NCBI RefSeq assembly: GCF_029633865.1
Contig: NC_079213.1
Location: 90,508,429-90,572,428 of the forward strand
Direction: 5' to 3'
DNA from: Lampris incognitus
Taxonomy: Eukaryota > Chordata > Actinopteri > Lampriformes > Lampridae
Length of the DNA stretch: 64,000 nucleotides
The notes under the pieces are model-generated. The model was not told where the DNA came from, made no database searches, and was given only the letters and a program-made list of their open reading frames with translations. The first letter of the stretch is position 1. Each line of letters opens with the position of its first letter. The position numbers were made by a program, and so were the translations under genes. Positions 23,843-36,440 of the stretch are shown piece by piece.

Positions 23843-25096
23843 CTTTCTGTTTGTGTTTTGCAGTGGATGGTGTATATTATCGTCCTTGCAGATTTGTTTC
23901 AGTGCAACTGTGTATGAGTGGCTGTGTGTGTGTGTGCATGTTCTCTTTAAATTCATTCTTTTCGACACATGCCAATGTACATATATGCACTGGATGTTGC
24001 TGCTGTATACATTTAAACTCTGTTAAGCATTTGTGCCTCTTAGACTGGTTGAACAGCCTACATACCTGCTGTTGTTGAGAATAGATTATAACCATTTCTA
24101 TTGCAACACTAGTAAAAAAAAATTGTCTGAAATCTGAAGGCATGTTTAACCTGTTGCAAGAGGTTTGTCATCATCTTATCTGAGCCATAATGAAATCCTT
24201 TTTTTAATGTGTTATTTACCTACAGGCAAATGTAGACTATGTGACTTTTCTTGTTGAGTTTTCTTGTTTTCACCAAATGCTTGTCGGCACAGAATTACAG
24301 TAAAATATAAATTGGTGCGTTGCTGGTGACTGCTGACAAAATGAGATGGCGGATCCTCTTTGGGTCTTCTTTACACCTGCCATTAAAGGATGATTCCATG
24401 TTTGTGGGGCGTGCAGGTAGCGTAGCGGCAAGTCACCCAATGAATCCTTCACAGTGACAACATGGCCTCCATGTTGTGTTATCAGATGTCATTACATGAA
24501 TCATACGGTGCCTTTTTTCAGCGTTCTGAGAGACTCTGGTTGTGTGCTGGAGAGCGATCATTTTATTAAAAAAAAGTAAAAGCTTTACTCTTACATGTTC
24601 TCTTATACCATGTAATGTATACATGAATGTTAAGTCACTGTTATGCAAAGACGAGATCACTGATTGTCACTTGGAAATGTGCACACCGCTTCTCTTACGT
24701 TTGCTCAACTTGATCTTGAGTTTACTTGTGTGGTCTCAGCCGTGGATATGCAATTACTTCAGAAAGTTAGCCCTGCTTAGTTTTTTGTACCTTTTTATTC
24801 TAGAGGGAACCCATTTAAAATGCTTAGACTATGAACACTACATTGTAAACGGAAAAATCTTACGAGGTGGGAAATTTAAAAAAATGAAATGATAGATTTG
24901 AATGATTTTTAATGAATTTCAAATCATATTGACTTCATTAAGTCAGTTTTGAAGCACAATAGAATCTAACAACGGTAAAGAAGGGTGAATACTTGTGAGA
25001 GTGGCAGTATGTATGAAGTCAGTTTAAATGGAGTAGCCAGTCTTTTAAGGCGTTTTGATCCAAAGTTGTACTATCTTTACTATGAATTAAAAAAAA
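23840..25096. other. AT-rich non-coding DNA, possible distal wdr47-like 3'UTR
   Basis: No exon or element body was recognised. Positions 24402-24440 (ggggcgtgcaggtagcgtag) look like the 5' head of the same SINE found complete at 25105, here truncated. The rest is AT-rich unique-looking sequence. It may be the continuation of the wdr47-like 3'UTR displaced by the 20-kb insertion. Confidence 0.35.
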
Positions 25097-25104
25097 CTTC
25101 AAAA

Positions 25105-25537
25105 GGGGCGTCCGGGTAGCGTAGCAGTCTATTCCGTTGCCTACCAATATGGGATCGCCAGTTCGAATCCCCGCGTTACCTTCGGCTTGGTTGGGCATCC
25201 CTACAGACACAATTGGCCGTGTCTGCGAGTGGGAAGCCGGATGTGGGTAGGTGTCCTGGTCGCTGCGCTAGCACCTCCTCTGGTTGGGGGGGGGGGGAAC
25301 TGGGGGAATAGCGTGATCCTCCCACGTGCTATGTCCCCCTGGCAAAACTCCTCACTGTAAGGTGAAAAGAAGCGGCTGGTGACTCCACATGTATCGGAGG
25401 AGATGTGGTAGTCTGCAACCCTCCCCAGACTGGCAAAGAGGTGAAGCAGTGACCGGGACAGCTCGGAAGAGTGGGGTAACTGGCTTGATACAGTTGAGGA
25501 GAAAAAGGAGGAAAAATCCAAAAAGGAAAAAGAAAAG
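25105..25537 (+). mobile_element. tRNA-derived SINE, full length with 8-bp TSD
   Basis: It starts ggggcgtccgggtagcgtag. The head resembles a tRNA gene, with an A-box-like tagcgtagcagtc and a B-box gttcgaatcc near 25160. A long tRNA-unrelated body with a G-run follows, then an A-rich 3' tail. CTTCAAAA flanks both sides (25097-25104 and 25538-25545). The head is shared with 39408-39595 and 24402-24440. Confidence 0.85.
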
Positions 25538-25545
25538 CTTCAAAA

Positions 25546-26540
25546 GTTTATTATCAACCAATGATTCATACAGCAAACCCAAGTTCAAGTATATATCTTC
25601 TAACGTATGTGTTATGACTGGCCACTGATAAATGTGTACATTCTCAAATTAGTCACACACAACTTTTTTTCCTCCTTTCTTTTTGAGATTATGGTTTTGA
25701 TATGGTCCAAGAGGTGAGCCAACTGTGTTGCAGACAAAGACAATGAAGCATATATGGTGAATGGCCAGGCCATTATGACAGTTTGCTTGTCAAAGGAAAT
25801 GCTGCTACATGTAGTTGTAGAAAGAGAACACAGTCACAAGTGTGTAAATAAGATATTACATGCTTTTATCTTGCCTAACTGAAAACCAGATGGCAGGATA
25901 GATGGTCTGACAGTGACATGGGCACATTGGCAATTGCACTCTGACTATGGCAAACATCTGTAGCTATTAAGGGCGAGTGCCAGTGTAGAAATCTAGTTTA
26001 GAAGCTACACGAATGGGGGTAGGTAAGAGCACCTACGCCAGTAATCGTAATATGCTTGCTATAACTCTAGGATCCTCAAATAATATACATTAAAGTTTTG
26101 CACATTCACAAACACCCTGTTTGCACTTCGCATAAAAATGTGTGTCTTGAGTAAATACGATAGAAATCAGACTTACTCAGGACATATTTCTATGCAGTGT
26201 GAATAAAACAAGAAACACATGGAAATTCCCTTTGCTCTTAACGTGTTGTCCTCTAATGAAAACCAAGTTCATATTTCATCACTAATAATGCAAATAAGGC
26301 ATATTACTGTAACACACTGTTGGTTGTTTTTTTTCCTGCACTTTAGTAAATCCAAGGGTATGATCTTTTTTATTTGATACCTTTTATTGAATTGTGAAAG
26401 TACTGGAGTGATAGAATAAAGAATTTTTAGCTCCATGACATTTCTTTTGTGTGTATTTATTTACACATGCTACAACACAGCTTGTCATGTCAACCTAATG
26501 CGTGCTATCAACTTTAAAATGTAATGTATACCCATGTGTT
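25546..26540. other. AT-rich non-coding DNA
   Basis: No gene or repeat body recognised. An AATAAA occurs near 26414-26419, which could serve as a distal poly(A) signal for an upstream plus-strand transcript; this is speculative. Confidence 0.35.
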
Positions 26541-26549
26541 CTATATACA

Positions 26550-27620
26550 TACATTGTGTCTTTGTGGATTTGGAGAAAACATGACAGGGTGCCAAGAGAG
26601 GAGATGTGGTAATGTATGAGGAAGTCAGGCATTATAGAGAAGTATGTAGACGTGGTGCAGGATATGTATGAGGGAAGTGTGACAGTGGTGAGGTGTGCGT
26701 TTGGAATGACAGATGGGTTCAAGGTGGAGATGGGATTACATCAAGGATCGGCTCTGAGCCCTTTCTTGTTTGCAATGGTGATGAACAGTTGATGGATGAG
26801 ATCAGACAGGAGTCTCTGTGGACTATGATGTTTGCGGATGACATTGTGATCTGTAGTGAGAGTAGGGTGCAGGTTGAGGAGAGCCTGGAGAGGTGGAGGT
26901 ATGCACTTGGAGAGAAGAGGAATGAAAGTCAGTAGAAGCAAGATGGAATACCTATGCGTGAATGAGAAGGAGGACAGTGGAATGGTGAGGCTGCAAGCAG
27001 TAGAGGTGATGAAGGTGTATAAGTTCAAATACTTGGGGTCAACTGTCCAAAGTAACGGGGAGTTCAGAAGAGAGGTGAAGAAGCGAGTGCAGGCAGGGTG
27101 GAGTGGGTGGAGAAGAGCGTCAGCAGTGATTTGTGACAGAAGGGTACCAGCAAGAGTTAAAGGGAAGGTTTACAAGATGGTTGTGAGACCATCTATGTTA
27201 TATAGTTTGGAGACAGTGGCACTGATGAAAAGACAGGAGGTGGAGCTGGAGTTGAAGATGCTAAGATTGTCATTGGGAGTGACGAAGAAGGACATAATTA
27301 GGAACGATTATATTAGAGGGACAACTCAGGTTGGACAGTTTAGAGACAAAGCAAGCGAGGTGAGATAGAGATGGCTTGGACATGTGTGGAGGGAAGACAC
27401 TGGGTATACTGGGAGAAGGATCCTGAATATGGAGCTGCCAGGGAAGAGGAAAGAGGAGGGCCAAAGAGGAGGTTTATGGATGTGGTGAGAGAGGACATGT
27501 AGGTGGCTGGTGTGAAAGAGGAATATGCAGAGGACAGGAAGAAATGGAAACGGATGATCCGCTGTGGCGACCCCTCACGGGAGAAGCCAAAAGTAGTAGT
27601 AGTTTGGATACATGTGTGCT
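26550..27620 (+). pseudogene. 5'-truncated RTE/BovB-like LINE reverse transcriptase fragment
   Basis: In broken plus-strand frames it reads FVDLEKT (from FVDLEKAYD-type RT motif), GLHQGSALSPF, MMFADDIVICSESR (the FADD catalytic box near 26830) and FKYLGSTVQSNGE. It then runs through a C-terminal region that ends MIRCGDPSREKPK, and finishes with a short agtagtagt tail. Frameshifts near 26790 and 26920 and a TAG near 27367 inactivate it. The clade (RTE-like) is assigned by resemblance only. Confidence 0.75.
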
Positions 27621-28120
27621 TAGTTTGGATATCTGTGTGCTTAGTTTGGATATATGTGTTCTTGAATGTGTTCCCCCCTACCCAAAGACATCAATACGAT
27701 TCTATCTAATTACTTTTCAAAGATAAGAAAAGGGAGGAACATAGGTGATACTGCAGTTTGTAGGTGGTCTTATTCTATTAAACATATTTTCTAGCGTTTC
27801 TTTGCAGTTAGCTTCCATCGGCTACCATCAAGGAGGCTCAGGAGGGGTGAGCACAATTTTCAGTTTCATGATTTGATGAACCTTTCCCTGACATTGACTA
27901 GTGGTGTTACTATTACTATTTCTATTACACTATTATAATATTTTTAATATGCCTCTTGCAGTACAGGTAAGTGATTTTTGGAGAGCACAAAAACAATTTC
28001 TGTTTAATTATTTAAGTATGAGGAGCTGAGAAGCACGTTTTGTACCAAAATCACAAATAATGGAATGTGTTAGTGGGATAATTTGGAATGGCTAGTTTGT
28101 CTTAGGTAGAGAGTAAACAG
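27621..28120. other. Non-coding spacer
   Basis: AT-rich sequence, with a short direct repeat of tttggatatctgtgtgctta-like units near 27600-27660. No gene was seen. Confidence 0.35.
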
Positions 28121-28125
28121 GATGG

Positions 28126-28490
28126 TGTGTCGGTCAAAACACAGGAATGAAGAGGAGACATGGACTTCCTTTGTGTGAACTGCATTGAAATCCAGCATAA
28201 ATTATAGTGAGTTTTTTCGTCAGTGACTCAAAGAACAAGCTGGATTGCAACAAAGGACAAACGAGGACAAATTCACTATCCACGTAGACATGAGAATTGC
28301 AGGGGAAAACTACATGTACTGTGTACTTATAACACAAACACAGTCTCAACGTGCGCTAGGCAAGGCATCTAGCAAACTACAACTAAACCTAAGGCTGCGT
28401 CACTCACAGCAGGAGAATCTGGCCAGAGTCTTAAAGGGGCAGGCAGTCTTAAAGGGGCGGGCACCTTTAAATGTCAGAGCCCTTTTTACA
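28126..28490 (-). repeat. Probable 3' LTR of the BEL/Pao fragment
   Basis: On the minus strand it begins TGTAAAAAGG right after a G-rich tract (tgggggtggc, 28491-28500) and ends at ...CCGACACA (28126). TG...CA ends and the position downstream of pol support an LTR of about 365 bp. No partner LTR was found, so the left boundary is tentative. Confidence 0.45.
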
Positions 28491-28537
28491 GCCACCCCCA
28501 AATGTGCAGGGCACATTTGCTTCCAACTAAAGGCTCA

Positions 28538-30255
28538 TCAGTCAAGTTCAGGGGGGACTGCGCTCTGCGAAGGTTCATCCTCCCCAGACGGGGGATCCAG
28601 TAGTGCCACCAGCCGAGCTACCGGCCGGGTGTACACATGTCCCTTGATGTTTACATCAGCTGATCTGATGCACCCATTGTCACTGTGGTGAACCTTGACT
28701 ACATGTCCAATGGGCCACTGGGCCCAAGGCAACTGGGGGTCCACCAGCATGACAACGGCTTTCTCCAGCAGATTGGGAGGAGAACAGTGCCATTTCTGTC
28801 GGGTCTGTAGGCTCGGGAGGTACTCCCGGATGAATCGGGACCAGAATTGGTCAGCGAGGATCTGCGAATGCCGCTAGCGTCTGCGGCTCAAGATCTCCGT
28901 CTCAGGATGGACCACTTGGGGGAGTGATCCATCAGGCCACCCCAGGAGCAGACTGTTTGGAGTCACGGGGTCCACGTCCGTGATGTCTGCAAACACATAA
29001 CCTAGCGGTTTGGAATTGAGGATTGCCTCAACTTCCAGGAGCACCGTGAGAAGGACATCTTCGTGCAGGGGTTGGGCCCCCACACAGGTGTAGAGCGCAG
29101 ACTTGACTGAACGGACTCCTCTTTCCCACACTCCGCTTAAGTGTGGTGCTGCTGGGGGGTTAATGCAGAACTTAATCTGCGAGCGGGCAAGCATGAAGGA
29201 CAGGTGCGTCTGGCCTTCCTCGTCGTCAGTCCTCATGTAGGCTACTGCTCCATAGGCTTGCTCCGAGGCGTCGGCGAAGATGTGCACTTCGAGGGTGGCA
29301 CCCTCTAGGTTTACGTCTGCAGGTGTGTAGGCACGCAGAAAGGTAAGGAGAGGTAGGGACTCGAGCTCAGCTTCCCAGCTGGACCAGGCTTGCATCAGTT
29401 TTGAGGGCAGGTTCGAGTCATCTCAACCACGTTGTTTGCTCCATAGTTGTCGGATGATGAGCTTCGCTCGAGTGGTGAAGGGTAGGAGGTACCCCAGGGG
29501 GTCATATTGCAAAGCTAGGACTCTGTAGATATTCCTCAGAGTTGGGGCATCGTAGACCAGAGGCCTGTGTTTGTAGCCTAGAGAGTCTGTTTCCCAGTTC
29601 CAGCTTAGGCCGAGTGTTGATTCCAGGGGGTTGGACTTATCTTGTGCCAGCCACAGGTCCAGGCTTACTGATCTGGCTTCTTGAGGTAGGTGGCTCAGGA
29701 CACTTGTATCATTGCAGGCCCATTGATGCAGATCGAAGCCTGCAGAGGCCAGGAGTTCTCTGAGCCGGTCCACCAGCAGCTTGGCTTCTCCTGGTGTACG
29801 CACACTCTGTAGGCAGTTGTCGGCATAGAAGCGATTCTCCACAGAGAATCTCCGGTCATCTTCAGGCTGGCTGTGGTCAACAACGTGGTGCTGCAGGGCG
29901 TAGATGGCACAGCAGGGGCTGCACGTTGTGCCGAACAGCAACACCTGCCACTCGAATGTTCTCGGAGGCTCATCAATTCGCAAGTCCCTCCATAGAAACC
30001 TGAGCAGGGGGGCGATCATCAGGGAGGAGGCGCACCTGATGAAACATTCATTTTATTTCTCCACTAACTGCAACAGGGTGCTCGCGGAATCTAACCAAGA
30101 CTCCCAGTAGGGGGGCACCGAGGGTAGGGCCCGCTAGCAGGTGCTGGTTGAGGGTCTGTCCGAGGTATTGATGTGAGCTGTTGAAGACAAGGCGATTCTT
30201 TCCGTTATGGTTGACAAGATAGTGGGGGATGTACCAACCTTCTGTGTCAGCCGTC
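28538..30255 (-). pseudogene. BEL/Pao retrotransposon pol fragment (RT, RNase H, integrase C-terminus)
   Basis: Minus-strand order: an RT segment (EGWYIPHYLVNHNGKNRLVF, LNQHLLAGPTLG, FREHPVAVSG); further RT with LLRFLWRDLRI, FGTTCSPCCA and NRFYADNCLQS, where FYADN is the BEL/Pao catalytic box; then ALQYDPLGYLLP; an RNase H start (VHIFADASEQAYGA); and an abrupt jump into the integrase C-terminal part (GVWERGVRSVKSAL, NSKPLGYV). It ends in a conserved tail with PLGYV-type DUF1759/integrase-associated motifs and a stop at 28538. Most of RNase H and the integrase core are deleted and frames are broken. The 5' part is missing at the junction near 30255. Confidence 0.85.
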
Positions 30256-30261
30256 TCCTTA

Positions 30262-32199
30262 TCGAGGTTCATGCCCCGCTTGTCAAAGGTGTGTGAACCG
30301 CTGAGAAGGTTGCTGGACAAAGGTGTGCTGTGGCACTGGTTGCCCAGACATGATGCTGCTATGAAGGAAATCAAGATGCTGGTCATGGCGGTGCCAGTAC
30401 TATGTTACTATGATGTCAGCAAGCCAGTCACCATACAGAGCGACTCCAGTCAGATCGGTTTGGGTTGCTGCCTGCTTCAGGGGGGACAGCCGGTCGCGTT
30501 CGCCTCCCGTGCGCTGAACCAGACGGAGCAAAACTACGCACAGATTGAGAAGGAGTGCCTGAGCATCGTATTCGCTTGTCAACGCTTCCACTACTACCTA
30601 TACGGGAGGGGTGATGTGACTGCAGAGACCGACCACCGCCCGCTGGTGTCAATCTTCACTAAGCCCCTTCTCAGTGCACCAAGCACCTTCAAAGCATGCG
30701 CCTCACACTTCAGAACTACTGCCTCACGGTGATGTACAAGCCAGGCCCTGAAATGTACATCAGTGACATGCTCAGCAGAGCCACCACCCCGCCACAGAGA
30801 ACGGACACTCAGTACAGACGTGAAATGGTCTGCAGCATTCAGCAGGTGCCAGTACGACATGGCAGCCATTCAGCAAGCAGACTATCTAAACGTCACCAGC
30901 CAACGCCTCGCACAGATTCGAAAACACACAGAGGAGGATGTGTGTCTTCAAACACTCAAGTCGGTCGTGCTGGAGGGATGGCCAGAACACAAACAGGAGA
31001 GCCCCATAGCCATCAGAGAATACTGGGCCATTAGAGATGAAATAAGCGCAAAGGACGGTGTGCTTTTTGTGAGCCAGCGTGTCATCATTCCGAAAGCTAT
31101 GCATCCTGAGATGCTGAAACGGATCCACTACAACCACGTGGGGGGTGAGGCTTGTTATAGACAGGCCCGGGATACTCTCTACTGGCCAAATATGCAGGGG
31201 GAAATCAAAGACTATGTGCAGCAGTGCTCAGTGTGTAACGAGTATGCACACGAGCAACAAAAAGAGACTATGATGTCACACCCACTCCCCACACGTCCCT
31301 GGCAGCTGGTGAGCATGGACTTGTTCAGCTACGCAAGGCAGGACTTCCTGCTCATGGTGGATCACTATTCAGACTTCTGGGAGATTGATCTACTCCCAGA
31401 CCTGTCGGCAGAAACGACCATCCGAAGGTGCAAGGCGCAGTTTGCACGGTACGGTATCCCTGACCGGGTCATTTCCGACTGCGGAGGTCAGTTTGATTGT
31501 GGAGAGTTTCGGGCATTTGCGTGGGAGTGGGGCTTCGAACATGTCATGTCCTCCCCGAGACCCCTGGAAGGCTTTTCTACACTGGAGAAACACGCCCACT
31601 GAGGGCATGCGCTGCAGCCCAGCACAACGGCTGATGTCACGGAGGCTGAGAACTCTTCTCCCTGTGGCCGACCAGCTACTAGCACCTCAGATCATCACTG
31701 GGGTCACAGACAAGCTGAGGGTGAAGCATCAGGCAGCGAAGCTGACATATGACAGAACTGCAAGGGATCTGCCAGAGCTAAACGTCGGCCAGCCTGTCAG
31801 GATGAAACCAATCCCGGGTGACAGGACAGGCCGATGGAGGAGAGGAGTATGCCTGCAGCAGGTGGGACCGCGGTCCTATCTCGTCAACGTGGAGAGAACC
31901 ACGTACCGTCGCAACAGGGTTGATCTCCGACCAGCAGAGGTTGCTCCTCCACAGCCGTCAGCCCACACAGAACGGCCACCGGAGCAGCCTGTGGCGCGTG
32001 TGCAGCTGAAGGGGGCCATGTGAGCGGGGGCAGCATGGAGGAAGTTGTCAGCAGCCCTGTAATGTCTCCAAGGTCGTCAGCCCTGAGGTCGCCGCCATCT
32101 CCCCCACAGGCTGTGACCACACCATGCCGTGAGTTACAGGGCCGGGCTTTCTCCCGAAGCGGGAGGCAGATTAAGGCTCCAGAAAGACTTGACCTCTAG
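30262..32199 (+). pseudogene. gypsy-5 pol remnant (RNase H and integrase)
   Basis: RNase H shows QSDSSQIGLGCCLLQGG, YAQIEKECLSIVF and AETDHRPLV. After a frameshift near 30730, integrase gives RIHYNHVGG, CSVCNEY, SMDLFSYARQDF and ISDCGGQF. Near 31555 the reading jumps from the core straight to a region equivalent to the C-terminal end (HWRNTPTEGM), so the segment holding the catalytic Glu is deleted. The last part (SRRLRTLLPVADQLLAPQI and on) is in another frame. This copy cannot integrate on its own. Confidence 0.82.
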
Positions 32200-32528
32200 G
32201 TCATACACTGTACTGAGATTGACACACACACACTCACACGCGCACACACATACACACACACACTGGACTGTGCACATTAAAAAAAAACGAAACAAAAACT
32301 GTGATGTTCACTTCTAATGTTCTTATTCAGTGGTCTTGTGGATGTTCTGATGCTACCATTTTGTCGTTATTGTTCTGCAAAGGTTTTGGTTGATATTGAC
32401 TTGCTGTTCCTTCTTGATGCACTATTTCCATTGCACTATTTTAATATTGGGATATGAGCACTAATGTTCTAATGGCTAATACTATCCATCATATTATTTG
32501 GTATTGTATTCTACAAAAGGAAGGGAGA

Positions 32529-32703
32529 TGTTGTAGGGTAATGTTATGCAGCCAACAGCTACCGCTGGGGGCACTGATTGATGTATACTTGCCCTGTGTA
32601 ACATGCCTCAGTTGCGTTATGGGCACAGCCGGTGGATACATGTTACTAACCGACTCTGTCTGTTATTTATAAGCACCCACACTTGCAACACCCGTCTTCA
32701 ACA
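32529..32703 (+). repeat. Putative gypsy-5 3' LTR
   Basis: It follows the purine tract directly and has TGTTG...CAACA inverted ends. No second copy lies in the window, so length and right border are tentative. Confidence 0.5.
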
Positions 32704-33473
32704 TTGTAAAACTGAAAATACAAACAAAGGGGTATAGGTTACTAAACACATACAGCTTACATGAAATTGCTTTTTTAGCATGAAATATAACATGTCACAA
32801 TTAACAATAACGTTCATTTCTTTAGAGTTATCCAGATATAGATAGCCAAACAATAAAACTAGCATAAGAACTTAGCAAACATGAGAACGTATGTCAATTA
32901 GTCAGATGCTAGCTAGGGAGCTGTCCGCTTGAATGAGCTACAACATTACGTTTCAGATCTAACATGTAAGTGCTGATACTCACAGACATATCTACTCCAA
33001 GGTTCAAACGAAGAAAAACAGACCGCATTTCACATACACTGCTTGCTGCTTCATAACGAGCCAAACGGAAGATAAACAAAATGAACTCTCAGCTGGTGAA
33101 GTTAACAGTACCTAAAAAAACCAAGAGAGGGCAGCACTGTAACAACCAAACGTCATAAAGCATGGGCAGTTCTGTCGTCTTCAGTTCTCATGCAGTTATA
33201 CAGAGCAGGAAGGAATCATGTTCTAAGTTGAGTTTTTTTTGTGTGCATCTCTCACCTGGAAGAGAGTTCAGTTAATATACAAAAGAACATGTATTCAGTA
33301 CAGTAATGTAACACCTAGCTGGGGTCAGAACAATCATATAGGAATTGTAAGTAGTAACATAGAATTGTAAAACGTAGGAATTGTAAATCCAGTGTTGTTG
33401 TTTCAAAGTTAATGTTGCAGTCTTGCGATATCAACATGAAATCTGTGTTGTGCTTTCTCTTTTCCCTTGCCAG
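32704..33473. other. Non-coding DNA upstream of the first recognised SLC2A pseudogene exon
   Basis: AT-rich with no coding bias. Earlier SLC2A exons, which should lie here or further upstream, were not found. The gypsy-5/BEL block occupies the place where they might have been. Confidence 0.35.
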
Positions 33474-34729
33474 GTTGTAAACTACACCAATAGTATCCTC
33501 ACTACTTCTGTCATATATCCAAGAGCTTGGTGCCCTATATTATGCTGAGCGTGGGAGTAACAATATTAATTTCCTCTATTAACACTCTGAGTGTGGTCAT
33601 ATTGCAGGACATATCTAGAAAATTATTTTGTCACATATTTACCCAGGTGGATTGATGAAGAACAAGCACTGGATTAAGCCATGGACTAGGGTCAGGAACA
33701 TCATGGTTATTTACTAGAAATAGCCAATACTGTTATTTTGTAATCACAAAATGAAAACTCGTGTTTTTGTTCCAGCAGTGTCATGTAGTGACTAGATTAA
33801 CTTTTGCTGATTGTACTGTTCTCTTTATGTGTTAAACTTCCAAAGTGTTAACATAAATAAACAGCCAACCAAACTCCTTTCCAGGAGCCAGGAGAGTGAG
33901 CATCCTTGTTCCTTTACTGACTTCGTACATCAGGTAAGTCAAGATGGCACACTGAATTAGAGTAAAACTAGAAAAAGAAAGATACAAAAATAGACTTAAA
34001 GGACTGCTATGTAAACAACAGGTAGGCTATATATGAACAGCCTAGCACTAACACTGTAGACAATTTTCCTTTAAGAAGACTAGACAAGACATTTCTAGAC
34101 AACATATATTTTCCATACAGAATGGAAACAGATCCAGCATCAAACAGCACTTTTGGTTAAGTATACAACAGCTTAAGTATGAAGATTGACATTAATAGAC
34201 GACTAGGACTAGGTAAGTAGCAGGTAAGTATGGTATTCCATAGGTTACAACGTATTAACTATTATTTTCGTACAAACTTAAACAATACGCACAATAATCA
34301 TTAATATCAATTCTCTAACATGTAAGGAATATTTTAAACTTACAGCCATTGTTTTCTGAAGGGTATTCACAGCAGATTCCTTTTGATTACACTTGACAAA
34401 CCATGAAGATTCGACCATGCCCTTTCACAGTTTACAGCTAACAGCTACTTCCTACTTCATGTTTCTCCTCTATTGCGCGGTTTCAAAAATAAAAGCTCTA
34501 CTTTCAAAATAAAAGTTCCCCAATCATTTGCGCAAATAACAGTACAAAACATACTTGAACAGTCAACTTAATGTCCCCTCAGCACACAAACATATTCATG
34601 GCAGAACACTGATTGCAAAAGTTAATCTAGTCACTGTTTGAGCGTGTTGGATGGAGAACCCTCATCATTGTAGGCTACTCTGGGATGGCGGTCTGCTTTG
34701 GACTTCTAACTCTCTTTATTAATATCCAG

Positions 34730-35084
34730 GTCAGGGAATAATTTATAATCATGTGAGATTTCAGGGCAAGTAAAATGAAGGTAAATTGTTCAGGATTTCA
34801 TCCCATCAACTCAATAAAGACTCCCAATAACTTGTGTGTTCAATGGATGCTAACACTATACACACAAACACGGGTTGTTAACATGCACAGAGTGAATTCA
34901 CACATACGTTAGTAGTACTGAGGTGTGAGCTCCAAAGCCTCCATCAGTAAGGTGGCAAACATGGATAAGTGGCAGAGTTCAGGTAACATCAGTACATCCT
35001 CTGTTTGGTCAAGCAGCACCTTTATTGTTTGGGTAGGATCCTAATTTTTCTGGCTTCATTTGTGCTTGCTAGTTTTTAACACCT
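34730..35084. other. Intron of the SLC2A pseudogene, no feature
   Basis: AT-rich sequence between the second recognised exon and the LINE fragment. Nothing recognised. Confidence 0.4.
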
Positions 35085-35810
35085 TTAGTCATTCATTCAT
35101 CATCAGCCACTTCTCTGGGGTCGGGTCACGATGGCAGCAAGCTAAATAGGGCACTCCAGACATCCCTCTCCCCAGCAACACCCTCCAGCTCCTCCTGAGG
35201 GATCCCAAGGTGTTCCCAGGTCAGACTGGACATGTAGTTCCTACAGCAAGTTTTGGGTCTACCCCGGGGTCTCCTCCCAGTTGACATGCCTGGAAAACCT
35301 CCAAAGGAAGGCACCCGGGAGGCATCCTAATCAGATGCCCAAACCACCTCAACTGGCTTCTTTCAACACGAAGGAGCAGCAGCTCTACTCCGAGCTCCCT
35401 CCAGATGTCCGAGCTCCTCACCTATCTCTAAGGCAGAGCCAAGACACCCTACGGAGGAAACTTATTTCAGCTTCTTGTATTCGCAATCCCGCCCTTTCGG
35501 TCACTACCCAAAGCTCATGACCATAGGTGAGAGTTGGAACGAAGATTGACTGGTAAATTGAGAGCTTTGTCTTCCAGCTCAGCTCCCTCTTCTCCACAAC
35601 AGTCCAGTACAACGTCTGCATTACTGCTGATGCTGCACCAATCCTCCTGTCAATCTTCCCCTCACTCGTGAACCAGACCCCGAGAGGCAACAACTCATCC
35701 CCAACCCGGAGGGAGCAATCCACCATTTTCCGATCGAGAACCATGGCCTCAGACTTGGAGGTGCTGACTCTCATCCTGGCCATTTCACACTCAGCTGCCA
35801 ACCGCCTTTA
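35085..35810 (-). pseudogene. Rex3/RTE-type LINE 3' fragment
   Basis: On the minus strand it encodes AECEMARMRVSTSKSEAMV, IGAASAVMQTLYWTVVEKRE, SIFVPTLTYGHELWV, VERSQLRWFGHLIRMPPG and GRRPRGRPKT, the conserved C-terminal part of a very common teleost RT. It ends with a gatgatgaatgaatga-like 3' tail near 35085-35105, as seen in Rex3. Frame breaks near 35220 and 35420 inactivate it, and the 5' part is missing. It sits within an intron of the SLC2A pseudogene. Confidence 0.8.
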
Positions 35811-36300
35811 TTTTTAACACCTTTATTGATATTCACAAATTGGTGTTATTCATTGTCATTATGGGTGGAGTGCGTTATGTCAGGGAACTCTTGGGAACTC
35901 TGATCAACCGGGCCTCAGCCATTCACCGATTACAATTGCCCATGCTTAAAGACAGGCTACTTAACTGGAGGAAACCAGTTTATGCTGCAGTTTAATGATT
36001 GCTTTGCTGCTGCTAAACCACCTCCATCCCAGCTGCCACCTGTGTTTTCTGCTTCTGTGTATGTACTGTCCAGGGAATTTTGCTCTGTTTTGTTAATAAA
36101 GTATTGGTGAACTATAAGTACAGTCCATATGTATGTACAAGCAGATCCACTTATCCCTAATGCTAAGTCATATTGCATATTACTTGAATCAGGGATCAGA
36201 AACACTGTCATTTCACTTCATGTACGTGCATTCATGAAATGAAAGGAAATATCATTTCCCCCAGGCCACAGCAGTGCAACACAAAGAAGAAGAAAAAAAC
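35811..36300. other. Intronic DNA, no feature
   Basis: Nothing recognised. There are AT-rich stretches and a T-rich tract near 35810. Confidence 0.35.
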
Positions 36301-36437
36301 ATATCCAAAAACTACAAGAACACATATATCCAAACTAGAACGCATAAACTAGAATACATACATCCAAACCAAGAACAAATATATCCAAACTAAGAACACA
36401 TATATCCAAACTAAGAACACATATATATCCAAACTAA
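36300..36437. repeat. Degenerate tandem repeat, unit about 24 bp
   Basis: Repeated units built on acatatatccaaactaagaa appear about five times, with the earliest copies most diverged. Confidence 0.75.
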
Positions 36438-36440
36438 GCA

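Larger units (their letters stand above)
30256..32703 (+). mobile_element. 5'-truncated Ty3/gypsy element (gypsy-5), relative of gypsy-1
   Basis: It starts abruptly in the RT-RNase H connection (LSRFMPRLSKVCEPLRRLL) in head-to-head contact with the BEL/Pao fragment. It runs through RNase H and integrase to a C-terminal motif FSRSGRQIKAPERLDL, equivalent to the gypsy-1 tail. A CA-rich 3' region, a purine tract (aaaaggaaggga) and a putative 3' LTR of about 175 bp (TGTTG...CAACA, 32529-32703) follow. Confidence 0.8.

Noticed and set aside
26414-26419. AATAAA as the wdr47-like poly(A) site
   Set aside because: Too far (over 20 kb, across the hAT block) to claim without transcript data; kept only as a remark.
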